64,000 nucleotides of DNA. It comes from Onchocerca lupi. Lineage: Eukaryota > Nematoda > Chromadorea > Rhabditida > Onchocercidae. Made by a program: the position numbers and the translations under genes. Shown here in pieces: positions 50,741 through 63,532 of this stretch (position 1 is its first letter; each line of letters opens with the position of its first letter). The notes under the pieces are model-generated. The model was given only the letters and a program-made list of their open reading frames with translations. It had not been told where the DNA came from and did not search any database. The stretch is taken from assembly GCA_028564675.1 (NCBI GenBank), contig JAOVVO010000116.1, positions 91,602 through 155,601 of the forward strand, written 5' to 3'.

Positions 50741-53700
50741 CCCAATCTACAAAAGCTAGAATTCTATCTGCAATGAATAAATAAAATGATCAGAACAGAT
50801 CAATTTGGAGAATAGCTTATGAAACCATCAATTTCTAATGAATTTTCCTTCTGTTCTTCAGTTTTTTCGCAGAAAAAAGCAACATTAGAATATGCATTCA
50901 AGAAGAAAAAAGAAAAAAAGAGAATATGATAAAGTCATCAAAAATATGCTTCAAAATGCATTCTTTTACAGATATTTTCCTTCCAATTTTATTTTTATTG
51001 AAAGCCAAAAGCCAATACTTTGGCATTATATCAACGATTCTTTTCTTTCCCCAAGATTGTTTGTACCGTTGAAGAACTAGTCTTATTAGACTTACGATAC
51101 TGCTAAATGGTCAACTTGCTACAACTACTTTTTCCCAAAATGAAACGTTGTGCTTTTGACTGAATGTCCGCCAGTTACTAGTGGGAAACTGCTGCAGAAT
51201 AAAAATAAGAGATGATGTAAACAGATAAAATAAAGTTATAACGATGTATGAGATGTATGTCATCTCAACTTTGACAAATCTTATTTATCGACTAACTATG
51301 ATAATCAGTGAATGAGTCGATAACTCTTTATTTGTTAAATAATCAGATAGCCAACTAGCCATTCACAGAGTAAATATCAGTCAAAAGCAAAATTCTATCA
51401 GTGCAGCAGAAAATCTGATTTTTTCAAACTAATATAGTTGATGGAACGGTAAATGATTAACTCACTAAAGCGGACATTTACTGATTGTTTCATCATGCTC
51501 TGTCTAGGAATGAACAAGCCTAAAATAACAGCTATTTTTGCCCAATTTTCAAAACTGTGATTTTCACTTTCAAAGAGATGATGAGATGCAAAAAGGGGAA
51601 AGAAGAGAGATGCACACATGACATAATTTTGACATTCACTTTCTAGCATTTGTGGACAACTCATTTCCTTTTCCTGTATTTTTTTCTCCCTATCGACTAT
51701 TTCTCCCGCAGACAAAACTATCTTCCCTCAAAAAGAAAAAAAAAAATGTAAATGCAAGAATTAAATGAATTTCGAGATCTTCTTTTGTCTATTTTTTCAT
51801 AAATGACATTATCAACTATTCCTGTTCAATAATTCAGGATGTATGAATTAAATTTCAGAACATACTTATGAGAAACGAAAAATAACATTGATTTACTTTT
51901 AAATTGCGTCATTCTTTTTTCACTGGAATGGAGAGATCATTCTCAGTGTATTATTATTCAATAAGATTGTAGATCTCAATATGTCCTCTTCCAACAATTT
52001 GAGACAAAAGAAAGAAATCATCCACAGTTTTCAGAATAATAACTTATGCAAATTAGGCAATCGTAATGGCATCTTATAGCTTCGTCAACAATATCGATAA
52101 CCAAAAAAAGGCAAATGGAAGAATGCCTAATTCATCAGACCCCGTCTAATAAAATGGATACAAAGAATTTAAGTGGACATTTTTCAGGACCATAGAAAAT
52201 TGTCGCCCAATGCTATAATTTTTAAATTCGCATGACAATTTGTAAATTTGACATATTTTGCTTTTTGTTATAAGCAACAAATAATAAAATAAGATAACGT
52301 ACTCACCTAAAGTATCTGTATCTGTAGTAGCATCAACTCTCTTGTTACGCTTTTGTTGATTTTCATTAGCTGATAACGTAAATGAAGCATTCTGATCGTT
52401 TCCACATGATGATGGAATGCAACGGGAACATGAATCACTCATTTCCTAAAAATTATTCCCAACTATGCTAAATCATACAATATAAAAGATTAACTTCATC
52501 ACAGCAGTTATATATAACATCCAATAATATTAATAGTGTTGCATCCTAAGTGATAGAAGTGTTTTTAATCATAAACACAGATATATTAGAGAAACTGCTC
52601 AGCAATCCGGGATGAAGTACTTACTGCAGATGGATGGCGATAATTGACCAGAAATCGTCGACGTCCGGGTCGAAGAGTTTCGCTGGATGGATGGGCTGGT
52701 GATATGTTAGCAAGAAATTCGTCCAATGGCATTCGTTTACTATCACAACGTGAAATCTTGAAAGACAACAGTTTAAAAAGTATTTAAATATTTAACGTCC
52801 GTTTACTATCACAACGTGAAATCTTGAAGGAAAACAACTTAAAAGGTATTTAAATATCCAATAGTATATTTCTTGCCGGTTTAAACAGATGTAAATTCGA
52901 AATTTTTAGTAAACTACCCTACATTATCAAATGTTGCGGTAATTTTTTCATCTTTTAAGATATCATGATAATCGGCAGTATTTCTGCGGAGTCTTTTTAA
53001 TGATTCATCGAATAATAGCGAATTTGGAGGTCAGGTTCATTTATAAAAAGTATTTCAATGGACATACCTTATGCTCGACGAATTCTACGAATGTCGATAA
53101 TGAAAATTCTGCATGACAATCGCCGCAAACGATACGATCATAATGGATAGAATTTCTGGACTGCGACACTGCAGCGATATCATCACTACAATTCTCACTC
53201 GGTGAAGCTTCCTCGTCGTCGCGTAATGTTATCACATCTTTCATCTCGTGATCCACATCGATATATGAATCAATGCCACTATCAGTGGATGCCAGAGGTA
53301 TGCTTCCTTAATTGATCATTTAAATGCTGAGCTTATCGCAGAAGCTCTTCATTTCGCTTGGTGATTAATTCATTTTAAAGAAATTAATATGACTATTCAG
53401 ATAATATTTAACTATTTAGAATTCTAACCTTCAGAAGACAGAGCATTCTATATGACTTATTTAAGTATATGGCGTTAGATTCATTAAGTCTGGAGTTTTT
53501 GATCAAATTTTATTTTCAAAAAAGGAAAGCAGAACTTACCGTCGGATTTATTCATGGCTGCAATGGATGGAGTAGACCGAGTGATATCATCATAGACTTT
53601 TGATAAAAACAATTCACTTTCATCGGTGACATTAGCAGTGCTATTAATTACTGTAGTAGTAGTAGTATTAGTAGTAGTAGTAGTAGTAGTAGCAGTAATA

Positions 53701-54651
53701 GCAGATGTCTGCTGTTGATCATTACATTTACCGGTTATGGAAGTAGTCATTGTTTTACCGCGTTCTGTCACCTTCTCTACTTTTACAGTACTGCTATCGT
53801 AATCATCACCGTTTACTACACCTTTTACCGCTGTTTGAACCAGTGTCGGCCGATTTAGTGTAGGTTTACGTCCACGCCTACTGTAATGTAAATTTTCAGA
53901 TTTTTAAATATACCGAAAATTTTCTGGAATTGAATTAAAACTTTTTGGTATTTTCTTCGACAAGACAAAAATAAGAAAACAAACAAGGAAACTTGAGAAA
54001 ATTCAAAGAAGTAACAAAAATTAGAAGCAAAAATGATGTATGGATACTTTTCATCAAATAAAATTTTGGGGACAGAAAAACTCAACAGAAAAAATCTTAG
54101 CGGTCATAACAAATAGTTGAAGTTATAAGCATTGCGTAATAAAGAATAATTATTGATGATTAGAGAACAAGAAGTTTTTATGCTTTCAATTTTCCAAAAC
54201 AGAAAGAAAATAAGTCCGAAATAGAATCTCCAGAGATTGCTCTAGTTAATAAATACAGAATCTGCTCCATGATGAATCACTTTATTCCAAAAAAAAAAAA
54301 AAAAAAAAGAGAAAAAGAATTATTTTCAAAAAATAACACTTTCTTCTGTAACTGGTTCTAAATATTTGCAAGCCTCAGGAAAAATAATTAAAATGAACAG
54401 AAAAATACCCGTATCTATCAGTGTGATTTATTATTTTTTATCAGTTTAGTAGTTATTCCCTTGGAATTTATACGAATATGTGAATGTTAAATAACAACTT
54501 ACCTTTTCGGTTCACTGATTACCGTTGTACCGAGCGGATCTGCCTTTGAAGTTGCATTAACAGTAGTGGCAGTAGAGGTGGTAGCTATCGTAGTTGTTGA
54601 ATTGTCATTTCTTCTTAGAATTTTCGAACAATTTCGAAGGCCACTGCTCAT
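43539..54651 (-). CDS. bcl-11: BCL11-family C2H2 zinc-finger transcription factor (at least seventeen exons; C-terminus unresolved)
   Basis: Exons (minus): 54503-54651, 53540-53880, 53068-53306, 52625-52756, 52307-52445, 48336-48469, 47769-47949, 47487-47552, 47135-47225, 46798-47020, 46319-46488, 45877-46131, 45335-45455, 44769-44912, 44351-44486, 43974-44125, 43539-43763. All phases agree, giving 966 residues so far. BCL11 hallmarks: N-terminal CCHC finger (CGDC...EHKISRC, 224-247), split by an intron; a finger CHSC...HVFIAHGLRI (351-372); and tandem fingers 742-762 and 770-790 with HTGEKPYKC and CAQSSKLTRHM. A last finger, CNICQMPFSVHSTLEKHMRKC, follows (800-820). RRGRKP near residue 52 resembles an AT hook. 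Poly-Thr, poly-Ser and poly-Gln tracts lie between fingers. Relatives are nuclear DNA-binding regulators of neuronal and blood cell fate that recruit repressor complexes; that role is inherited from the family. A 3.8-kb intron lies between exons 5 and 6. Confidence 0.92.
46798..46875 (-). repeat. CAA/CAG triplet tract encoding poly-glutamine
   Basis: Within exon 10 of the BCL11-like gene, mixed CAA and CAG codons encode a run of about fifteen Gln, then His, four Gln and His. Mixed codons suggest a fairly stable tract. It lies in the unstructured stretch between the middle and C-terminal fingers. Confidence 0.85.
47855..47890 (-). repeat. ATC triplet tract encoding poly-serine
   Basis: A run of GAT on the plus strand reads as TCA/TCG serine codons on the coding minus strand, giving about ten consecutive Ser in exon 7 of the BCL11-like gene. 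Confidence 0.8.
49672..49752. repeat. short tandem duplication in the long BCL11-like intron
   Basis: AAAAAACAAATTTCATAA is followed by CGTTTCAATGGAAAAAA and repeated almost exactly, with a unit near 38 bp. It lies inside the 3.8-kb fifth intron. Confidence 0.7.
50693..50740. repeat. long poly(A) tract in intron
   Basis: About 47 consecutive A lie in the long intron of the BCL11-like gene on the plus strand. No target-site duplication or coding remnant next to it was seen, so a retroposed insert is not supported. Confidence 0.6.
52735..52858. repeat. tandem duplication that copies an exon start and its splice acceptor
   Basis: CGTTTACTATCACAACGTGA and the following AATCTTGAA occur at about 52734-52762 and again at about 52799-52826, each followed by similar sequence ending in AAAAGTATTTAAATAT or AAAAGGTATTTAAATAT. 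On the minus strand this duplicates the acceptor and the first codons (ISRCDSKR) of exon 4 of the BCL11-like gene, which carries the last Cys of the N-terminal CCHC finger. Confidence 0.8.
53648..53702 (-). repeat. ACT triplet tract encoding poly-threonine
   Basis: Plus-strand AGT-type triplets read as Thr codons on the minus strand (TATTTTTTTNTTTTT) in exon 2 of the BCL11-like gene. Confidence 0.8.
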
Positions 54652-57600
54652 TAAGGCGAATGAATGTACAACGAATGCGAATAGTACAGAAGGAAAAATT
54701 AGCCACCCAACAATAATGCCAATATGAAGCAAATAGAAATGACAAGATTTTTGTTTTGCAGATTTATGCAAATTTTTTCACACTTTATGGAGATTTATAC
54801 AAGGGAAATAATAGATGAATTGTTGAAAATCAGAAAAAAAAATCAGTCTGATCACCGGATAATAACTTGTAAGACTTATAGTAATTGTTCACTTCGAGAT
54901 TCAATTCAGAATGAAATTATACACCGAAAAGGAATATAGAAAAAACAGCAATGCGTTTTTTCGGCACTGGGATACGTAGCACAGTTAATAAAACACCGGG
55001 ACTGTTATAGCAAAGGCCTGAAAAATTTCTATATTACGCTGGATTTAAAAGATTGAAAAAAGAGAAAATAAAAGTTTGAGAAAATAAGTTTTTTCAAGAG
55101 AAAAAAAAAGAAAATAAAACTTTAAGAAAAAAAAGATGAGTTTGAAAAAAATAAATAAATAAAAGTTCAAGTTTAAGAAAACACGCCAAGGTTTTAAAGA
55201 GATAAGTCATCAAACCTGAAAAATATTTACATAGTGCTAGAAATGGAAGCAGCATATTTTAATACGAATCTTGAAATAACAGAATCTTTCATTCATTAAT
55301 TTAACGATCAGAAGGAATGTGTGAACAATTAATTTAAATTCTCGAGTCGTAATTTAATGTCTTATAAAATCTGTATTATATCAAGTAAGGAAAGAGAAAG
55401 TGTTTCAGATTTGCATGGAGTTTAAAGAAATTTATATCCGGATATTCCACTTAATCAATATCCAGATAATTGAATGATAAGAGTTGTAAGTATCAAACAA
55501 GGACAGAAATAGGTTAACTCATATGGGAATATCATCAAGAATAAAAAGCGAAACTACGAAATATTTCAGAAGAGAGAAAAGTGAAAATTCCTACCATCTC
55601 CAGAATTGTTCTCCCTTTTTGGTTAGTTGATGAAGAATAAAAAGGAGCTATAATGGGCAGGTGTGGAAACATAGTTACTCAGGCCGAAACTAAAAGATTA
55701 AATTTTTTTCAAGACCATATTATCGTCTTATCAGTCCGAAATTATTATTATCAGCTTCGTCATCAAAAATGGATCGGTATTAGAGCCGTAATATTCGAAA
55801 AGTGATGGACTTTCCTTCCACTTTTCCACCCTGAGTTTTTTACTTGATTCAAAGAGATCATACGATGTAGAAAAAATTACCAGAAAATAGATGCTTTATC
55901 TTCAATTTCATGAAATCTAGCATCTTCAACATCCATTAGCAAATCATAAATGAAAATTATTAGAGAAATATTACAGAATAATCTAATATTTTAAGAAATA
56001 TTACAGAATAATTAATGACTGGCATCATGGAACTTTTTAAATTCATTTGCATCTGTAAACGAATCAGAGAAGTAACTGTTGCACGAGATGACCTAACAGT
56101 CCGCCCGATGATAACAGCAGTAATAGGTTAATGTTAATGAAAGACAACACTGATGAAAAATCATTTTTAGCAAACTGGAAGAACTGGTTCCAGAATCATG
56201 CGAGAATGGAAATTTAAGGGTGCTATGTGAGAAACATGGTGTTGTTGCCCAGTTTAATTTTGCTAGACAGGGAACATCATTTCAATATCCGGAAAAATTC
56301 TACCATACAATTGATTAACAGAAGCAAAAGTGAAAGTAGGAATGATAAAAGAAGAATATTAACTTACCACAAAATCTGTGTATTACTACATGCGTTTGGT
56401 CATTAGCTAAGTACAGCAGCAGGAGTATACGCCGAGAAGATGATAAATGATGAGTAAAATCGAGACTTGAGAAAATTAAACAAAAAATTGAACTGATGCT
56501 TTCTCAAACCATTCGTGTGTTAGTAGTGCTATCAATTCACCGATATCACTTGGATCCTTCTTGCCAAAAAATTCCAATTATGCTGTAAAATTGGGCACTT
56601 AAGTTGTAACCGTAGTAATTTATGACTTAAAAAATTATGACGTCCGCTTATAAAATTGAAAATGCTACTCGCAATAATAAGTAAAATGCTTGATCTATTG
56701 TTCTCACTAAAAAAAAAAGAAAAAAAAAACTATTCAATGATGATATACTAAAGGAAAGGGAAAAACAATCACAAATTGAAGTAAATTCATAAAGCTTAAT
56801 AAATCCAAATAATTAATTATTTGTATAAGTTCCAAAAAAATGGAGCCAACAGAAAGATATCGTAAAAGGAATGAAAAAGAAAAACCAAAAAAAAAAAAAA
56901 AGAAAAATGAAATTAATAAAAGATACTTGAAAAAGATTATCCATCTAGTTCTATATAATCCTCTGTCCACCATAAATTCTATGAGTGAAAAAAGAAAGAA
57001 GAGGAATTCCAGAAAGTACAAGTATTCGCATAACAACAATAACAACAAGCACGAGAAGAGGAAGAAGACAAGAATCCAGGATCTTCTGGCTTCCTCTACT
57101 TGGCAATGAAAACAGTAAATGTCATCATTGCCTTCTTCCTATCCATCCATCCGATGGTTGTTGACGACGAATGGAAGAAAGAAGAATGAGTACTTCCAAC
57201 AGGCTATCATCCTTAGTGCAATTTCAACTGCTACGCCACATAAAAAGAACAGGCTAGCAGATGGTGGTGGATTGCTTTGAAATCACCCTTGCTAGACGAC
57301 CATTTTGCTTTTCAATTTTTGGAAAACACAATCCGATAGAAAAAAAGAAAAAAAATTGTCAACAAAAACTGTGCAATTATCAACTACACCTTATCATCTT
57401 TCGCGAAATTCTTCAATTTGCTTCAAGACTTTTGAAGCAATTTGAGTTTCAAAAATAATCATCTATTAGACTAATTAATTTACTTGGAATTAGTTATTCA
57501 TAAACTTGACAAGTTTTTTTTTTTTTTTTTTTTCTGATCTGAAATTAATTGCCAATACTATCGAGCAATAAATTTACGGAATCATCAAAGGTTGTAAAAG

Positions 57601-59300
57601 TAGTCATACAAGTTGAAGCAAATTCTAACAAATGATGGGAATTCATTCTTACTGCTGGCAGGCAATCTTTTGAAGAGTAGCAACCTGAACGGAATAACGA
57701 CACAACGAACAGAATTCGAAAAAAAAAAAAAAAAAAAACGAAAAGCACATGAAGAAGAAGTGAAGAGAATTGTGGATGTGCACAGACGATGGAAGTGAAG
57801 AACAGTTTTTAAAAAAACCAGCTGGATGGCTAACTGAAAAGCATTTTCCGATTGCTTGCACCACTCTCGAGAGTCCACGAACTTAGCATATATACAGGAA
57901 AAAGCATACCGAACAGGTGCTATTGGCTCTTCCCTGATACAACAAACAGCATATATAATATAAAGCAATATTCCACATGCAGATTCAGATGCACTTTTGA
58001 GCTATTTCGCCAATTACTGAATCGATCCATGTACAAGATAATGTGTATGTGTCATGCTAGGATTTGTTGTTTTCATAGATAATGAGATTATATTCTCGAA
58101 GATATAAATAAAGAATACTGTGTCACACATATTGCAGCGAAATTTAAGGCAGAATGATTGCTTCTCCAAAAATAAACGGATCAGAAATCTTTTTGTAATC
58201 CTGTTAAATCTACATTATAAATTTGAAAAGAAAACACATGACATATTTCATGTAATATTTATAAAATAACCTACATTTCTTATTCAGTAATGAGAAAATT
58301 GTGAAATTAAATAAACTTGAAATTCGACATGACCCTGTATATCTGATACTATATGACGAATGCTGAAGCCATTTCATGTCATTTGAAGCACAACAATGGA
58401 TAAAGACAATTAATGTTAAAGTATTCAGATAGAAATGAGAAACTGAAATGCATTGTAATTGAAATTAAAACCTTATCATGATAAGTTCTCAGTTTAAACC
58501 AAAAAATTACAAAACTGAAATCGTGGATAGAAGAGAAGTCGGAAAGTGACAATTATTGGAAGGTTAAAAAAATGTGACAAAATGCATTTGTTGAAACATT
58601 TTAGACTGAACAATGCCAAATAACGGTGATAGGAAGGGAAAGCGAGAAGAGCACGAGAGACAGAAGAGTAAAGCAATGAAGTAGGTGGGGTACACAAAAG
58701 GATCGAAATGAAATGATAACTTCGAAGAGTAAGGTCAAAGGTTACCAACAAGGTCAAAGGTAGCCAGCTGTCACCGAATCAACTGCTACTGTTGCTACCA
58801 AATTACTTTCTTCCTGATGTCACTTTTATTCGTTGATGAAAGACAATGTAATGAATGACAAATAAATCTTTGCTACATAAATTAATCATAAAAAGCCATA
58901 ATATGACTGATGGAATCGAACATCAATTTCAACCACTTAGAATTTCTTACAGATTACAGATTCCATGCGAATTGATGGATTCTAATTCCGCATCCATTTT
59001 TTCATCGTAGTCCTTATGAGAATGTCCTTTCTATCATTAAAAAATTGTTAATATGCCTTTGGGTTCCTTTGAAATGGTTCCTTTTAAAAGATTTAAGAAA
59101 AAAAAGTGGAATAATACCAAAAAAATTATTAAACCAGACATAATTTTTTCTCAAGAACTTTGTGAGCATTACTATAATCATAACCTTTTCCGCGAATTCA
59201 AACTTTTCTTATTCATAAAAGTGTAAGAATAAAGAAACTGAAGAATGGGGAAAAAGGGTCAAAGCTTGGCAATAAAATGAGCCCAACAAGCACCCCTGGG
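54652..59300. other. region upstream of the BCL11-like gene, no supported gene
   Basis: AT-rich DNA, presumably holding the promoter and upstream control sequences of the BCL11-like gene. Open frames such as 56840-57109 plus and 57585-57968 minus are Lys- or Phe-rich and follow A or T runs. A 27-codon frame starting MKTVNVIIAFFLSIHP near 57108 looks signal-peptide-like but has no support. A T tract lies at 57511-57533. Confidence 0.4.
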
Positions 59301-59329
59301 GTACACATTTTTCCGTAAACTTCATAACA

Positions 59330-59392
59330 ACACACACACACACAAACACACACACACAAATATACATAAATATACACACATATATATATGCA
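59330..59392. repeat. CA/TA microsatellite
   Basis: CACACACA runs broken by CAAACACA pass into ATACATAAATATACACACATATATATATG. Confidence 0.9.
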
Positions 59393-59764
59393 TAACAGCA
59401 TGCTAATACCACTGCTGTTGTTACTACTAAACTTAAACATCATAGGAAATGCAAATAACAACCCGTCACTATCAATCGACCAAACATCACTTCGCAAGCG
59501 GCAGGCTGAATTTATCATTTTATATTCTACAGAATTCATTCCTGATTTCGTTTACCGAATATGGTCAATTGGTCAGATTTAAGCTATATCGGGTCCTGGA
59601 GAAAATGCTGGATGATAATGAGCCTGCGTTATTTTAAGTTGACATGGGCCATTATTTCGAATCAGATTTGAAGAGAAGTCAGGAGAGAGAAGTAGCCGAT
59701 ATCAAGTAAAAAGATCTAATCTTGTCTTGCGGGAAAAATTGGACAAATAAGGAAACGAACAGAT

Positions 59765-60052
59765 GAGACTAAGAAGGAATTAATCATTGCCAGGAATGTG
59801 AATCACTTTTAGACATTATGATAAAGTGGAGGGGACAAGCGAGGAAGGTTGTAAGGATGAAAAGGTTGGGAAGTGCACTACTACCTATACATAGATAAGA
59901 CTAAGGAGGAAATAATCATTGCCAAGGATGTGAATCATTTTTGGACATTATAGACAAAACGGCGGGGATAGGTGTGGAAGGTTGTAAGGTTGACAAGTTT
60001 GCAAGGTGGCGAGGTGATAAAGTGTACTACTAAAACCTATACATATATTATA
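59765..60052. repeat. tandem duplication of about 130-150 bp
   Basis: Two diverged direct copies lie side by side. Each contains AGACTAAGRAGGAA, TAATCATTGCCA, ATGTGAATCA, GGACATTAT or AGACATTAT, GGAAGGTTGTAAGG and CTACTA..ACCTATACATA. The first copy starts near 59767 and the second near 59898. No reading frame is preserved through both. Confidence 0.85.
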
Positions 60053-60139
60053 TGTTTGTATAAATAATAATAATGCATTAAACTTTTAGTTGCACATAGA
60101 AGACATAAACATAAACATTTCTTTAAATTTCATATTTGG

Positions 60140-60620
60140 ACTCTTCCCTTTCGGTTATTCTGTCTGCTTGATGATTAGTAGTACATGATGCTGTTGTTGT
60201 TGTTGTTGTTTAATGATGAAGTCTAGTAGCCGCTTATCGAAAGCGAGGAGTTGCTTGGATAGGTGGATTCGTGTTGTTTTCCTTGTCGACGACAACCTTC
60301 TCGGAAGTGTCGACTTTCTCGCTATTCCTGATTGCGGGGATAGTGGTGGCGGTGTCTGTCTGACATAACGGATCATAAATCGTCGATCAGCAGGATACTA
60401 CTTCTACTCCCTTAGAGAGGGCAGAAGACGACGACCGCGAAAAGCACCAAAATAAAAACAACCACTTAGCCGGGCTGTTTTGCATCGAACAAGACAGACC
60501 CCTCCCCGATTCTACTCTTTACTACTTCTAGCAGAAGAAGGGCTGCAAGAGATATCTCTCTTGGCAAGAACTGCAACATGCAGTTTTGCAAAATCCAGCC
60601 AACAAGCTATAAGCTTCCAC
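60140..60620. other. GC-richer island with possible minus-strand exon
   Basis: This segment is clearly less AT-rich than its surroundings. On the minus strand, 60155-60376 is open for 73 codons (MIRYVRQTPPPLSPQSG..., a basic middle, then six Gln encoded by CAA repeats). It could be an exon or a promoter-proximal element. There is no recognised domain and no clear splice partners. Confidence 0.25.
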
Positions 60621-60754
60621 AATATTTTCCACATATTGCTGGAAAAAAGCCAAACTGATATCTAGTTTCGAATTTGAGGGGTTAATTGCGCGCTGTTGTC
60701 CTAAACAAATTAGACAGACATTTAATTGGTCCATTTAAGAGACTGCAAAACAAT

Positions 60755-60962
60755 ACAAATGAAATAACATTTTGTCTATGACTAATTGTGAAATAAAATA
60801 ATTTCCATAAAACAGAGCCCAACCCATAAAATAATTCGAATTCTAAAGTCGAGTATCAATAAGTGATCCAAGTACATTAAAACCATTTTTGTCTAATTAT
60901 GAAATAACTACCACACAATGTTATTTCATTTGTAACATTTCGCGGTAGTTATTTCATAATTA
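60755..60962. repeat. nested palindromic element
   Basis: A perfect 19-bp inverted repeat, TAATTATGAAATAACTACC at 60894-60912 and its complement at 60944-60962, has a 31-base loop. Part of that loop, AATGTTATTTCATTTGT (60917-60933), is the exact complement of ACAAATGAAATAACATT at 60755-60771. Related GAAATAA-type sequence also follows at about 60780-60800. The layout resembles a small foldback or MITE-type element. Confidence 0.8.
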
Positions 60963-61173
60963 CCAATAAAATTTATCTGCCTTTTTTCCATCCAAGCCAA
61001 ATGATGACAATAAATAAAGCTAAGTTTCAATAATAACTAAATCCTAAACAAACCGAAAAGTAACATCAACGCCAACTCTTTGATTCAACCAACTTCTTGA
61101 AAATTTCGACAGGAAATATTCGGCAATTATCAAGACTCTTTAGCCGACTAAATATAAATGTTATTGACTGAAT

Positions 61174-61178
61174 GATGG

Positions 61179-61245
<67 letters not shown>

Positions 61246-61250
61246 AATGA
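61174..61250. repeat. GAT/ATG triplet microsatellite
   Basis: About 24 GAT units in tandem with few interruptions. No gene was seen around it. Confidence 0.95.
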
Positions 61251-62802
61251 TAGTAAACAAAATCTTCGTTTTCAATGTCGACAACATAAGCCAATGAAGA
61301 TCAAAGATGAAATTAGGATGAGACATGTGATGAGGAAGGGTTAACGTTTGGGTACTCTGTTTTGGAAAAAAGCGCAAGGGTAATAAAATTGAATACAAGC
61401 ACAGGTAGTCAAGAATAACCCTTTTCCATTTTAATTCCATTCCATTTTCAATTCAATGATAAACAATCGAATGAAAACAAACAAATAGGATATGTCTGGC
61501 ATAATTTTTCCATACATTTATTGATTTATGATTACTTTTTATTTACTTATTTAGCCATCTTTCAACAACAAACTATGCCCGACGCTATCAAAGGAAATGT
61601 TTCCCTGTTTTCCCAAAATATATTAAAACTATATTGTCATTGGATGAGGATGAGATTTCAAAATAGAGATCTGAAATTCAAAATAATTCGAATTTCGAAG
61701 ATATCAAGTTCAATCTATATCGTGAAACATAGAAATTTGAGTACCATAACCTGCGACTCATTAATAGCCCCTTTTGACCTTCTCGTGACAGAATATATAA
61801 AGAATTAAGATTGATAAGAGTAATAGTAGCGGTCAACAAACATGGATCCAATAGATCGGCTATATGTCTGAGCCGAAATGAGCTCTTAAGCTCTGCCAGG
61901 CGGCATCTAGCACTGACCCTTCAGCCAATAACTTGATGGATTTTCCCATTAAAACAGATTTAAAATGAAATTTGAAACGTTACAACAAGTAGTAGTGGAC
62001 AGAGATTGAAATACAGTGAAAGGAAAAGAAAATGTAAGCGAACAGCTGTCAAAATTGCGGTAAACAGATGAAACAATTTCGAAGAAATAATTCTATTAAT
62101 TAGTTTAATTTTATTATTTAGCACTTATCTTGCTAAAATCTTTATAATTTCAATAAAAAAAAAAACTCATAACAAATCAGTCAACAGTAATTTAAATAAT
62201 TCTACTATTTTTTGGTATTTAAAAAAAAAAAAAAACTTTTTGTTACTGTTACTGGATAATGTATTTATTTCGTGTGGGGATGTCTGGTTTTGATTTTGTT
62301 ATACTTAGAAGATTCCTTTATTGGAATATTTCATTTAAATCCATTGTATGCTTCAAAATATTCGTCACTTACTAGCCTACAATTTCTCTTAACTGCCTGT
62401 ATTTTCTGCCTTTATTACTTATAACACGTAAACTTACACGTATCTATTACGTATAACACGCAAACTTGCATGCATGTATATGCAAATATGTACAGAAGTA
62501 CAAATATGCACATAGCGATCTATCCACATATACTTTGAAAACACATCTTGCACATAAAATGGCGCTAAAAGCGAGATTACGCTTTTACCGTGTTACGTGC
62601 AGTAATCAAAAGGCAAGGATGGTAAGAATAAGCGTTTAGGCAGTTTAAATACTTCGAAACACTGAACGCTTTTGTGGAACGAAGAACGTTCACTCCAACC
62701 TGAACAGTCAAATGGACCTGCTGAGAAAAAGTCAGTCAGTCATTTAGACTTGCAATGAACTTAATACTGTGTTTTCAGGAAACTATTCTGCATGTACTGC
62801 TA

Positions 62803-62812
62803 ACATACACAC

Positions 62813-62851
<39 letters not shown>

Positions 62852-62872
62852 TACATACACAACATACACATA
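62803..62872. repeat. ACATAC hexamer repeat
   Basis: CATACA-type hexamers repeat roughly ten times with small variations. Confidence 0.9.
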
Positions 62873-62924
62873 CATTATAGTTACATAGGAAATTACATGA
62901 ACATATATGTGTGAATGTATGTCC

Positions 62925-63125
62925 TTCCATCCATCTATCCGTCGGTCTGTTTGTTTGTCTGTCTGTCCGAATGGAAGCTAACTTTCGATATATATGTGTT
63001 TCTATTCATATTTGAATGTGTGCCTTTTTTTTCTCCATCAATGTATGTATGTACGTGTTGATCGGCCGGTCGATCGGTCTCGGTTGGACGGTCGGTCGAT
63101 TGGTCGATCGACCGCTGATCGGTTG
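62925..63125. repeat. GTCT and GGTC/GATC tetramer-rich tract
   Basis: CCATCCATCTATCC passes into GTCTGTTTGTTTGTCTGTCT. After a gap a second tract follows, rich in CGGTCGATCGGTC and GTCGATCGACC, in both orientations. It is much richer in GC than the rest of the window. Confidence 0.8.
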
Positions 63126-63532
63126 GCAGTTGCAGAAGTAAAAGCATCTGCTATGTTTATGGTATATGTGTGTATGTGCGTGTCACAGACCCACGGTATG
63201 TGTCACGGACCACGCTTCTCCTTACCGATCGTCGTTTTTTCTGCATCTCAAAAATTGCAATTATACTAATTTTTGTAGAAAAACCTGTATGTTGTAGGTA
63301 GGTAGGTGTACAGAACAATGAGCAATTATTGCCTAAAGGTCAGCTTTCCAATCTTTCACCCGAGAAAAGTACATTTCTAGCTCTTTTGCACGAAGTGAAA
63401 AGCTAAGAAAATGGAATAGCCTAGGCTAGTTTACAATCTTATCATTCATTCTTAACTCTGTAAAAGGAATAAGAGAATCTGGAAAGAGTGTTTTGATTGA
63501 AAATGGTAAAAGATTGAAAGGGAAAGGTAGGA

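Noticed and set aside
50557..50776. Frames over the poly(A) tract in the BCL11-like intron, and a retroposed gene before it
   Set aside because: The frames are homopolymer artefacts, and no coding remnant or target-site duplication flanks the tract.
56840..57109. Lys-rich 89-residue plus-strand frame
   Set aside because: It runs through A tracts and simple repeats and lacks any family feature.
57108..57190. 27-codon frame with a signal-peptide-like start
   Set aside because: Too short, lying within simple-sequence DNA with no splice or leader evidence.
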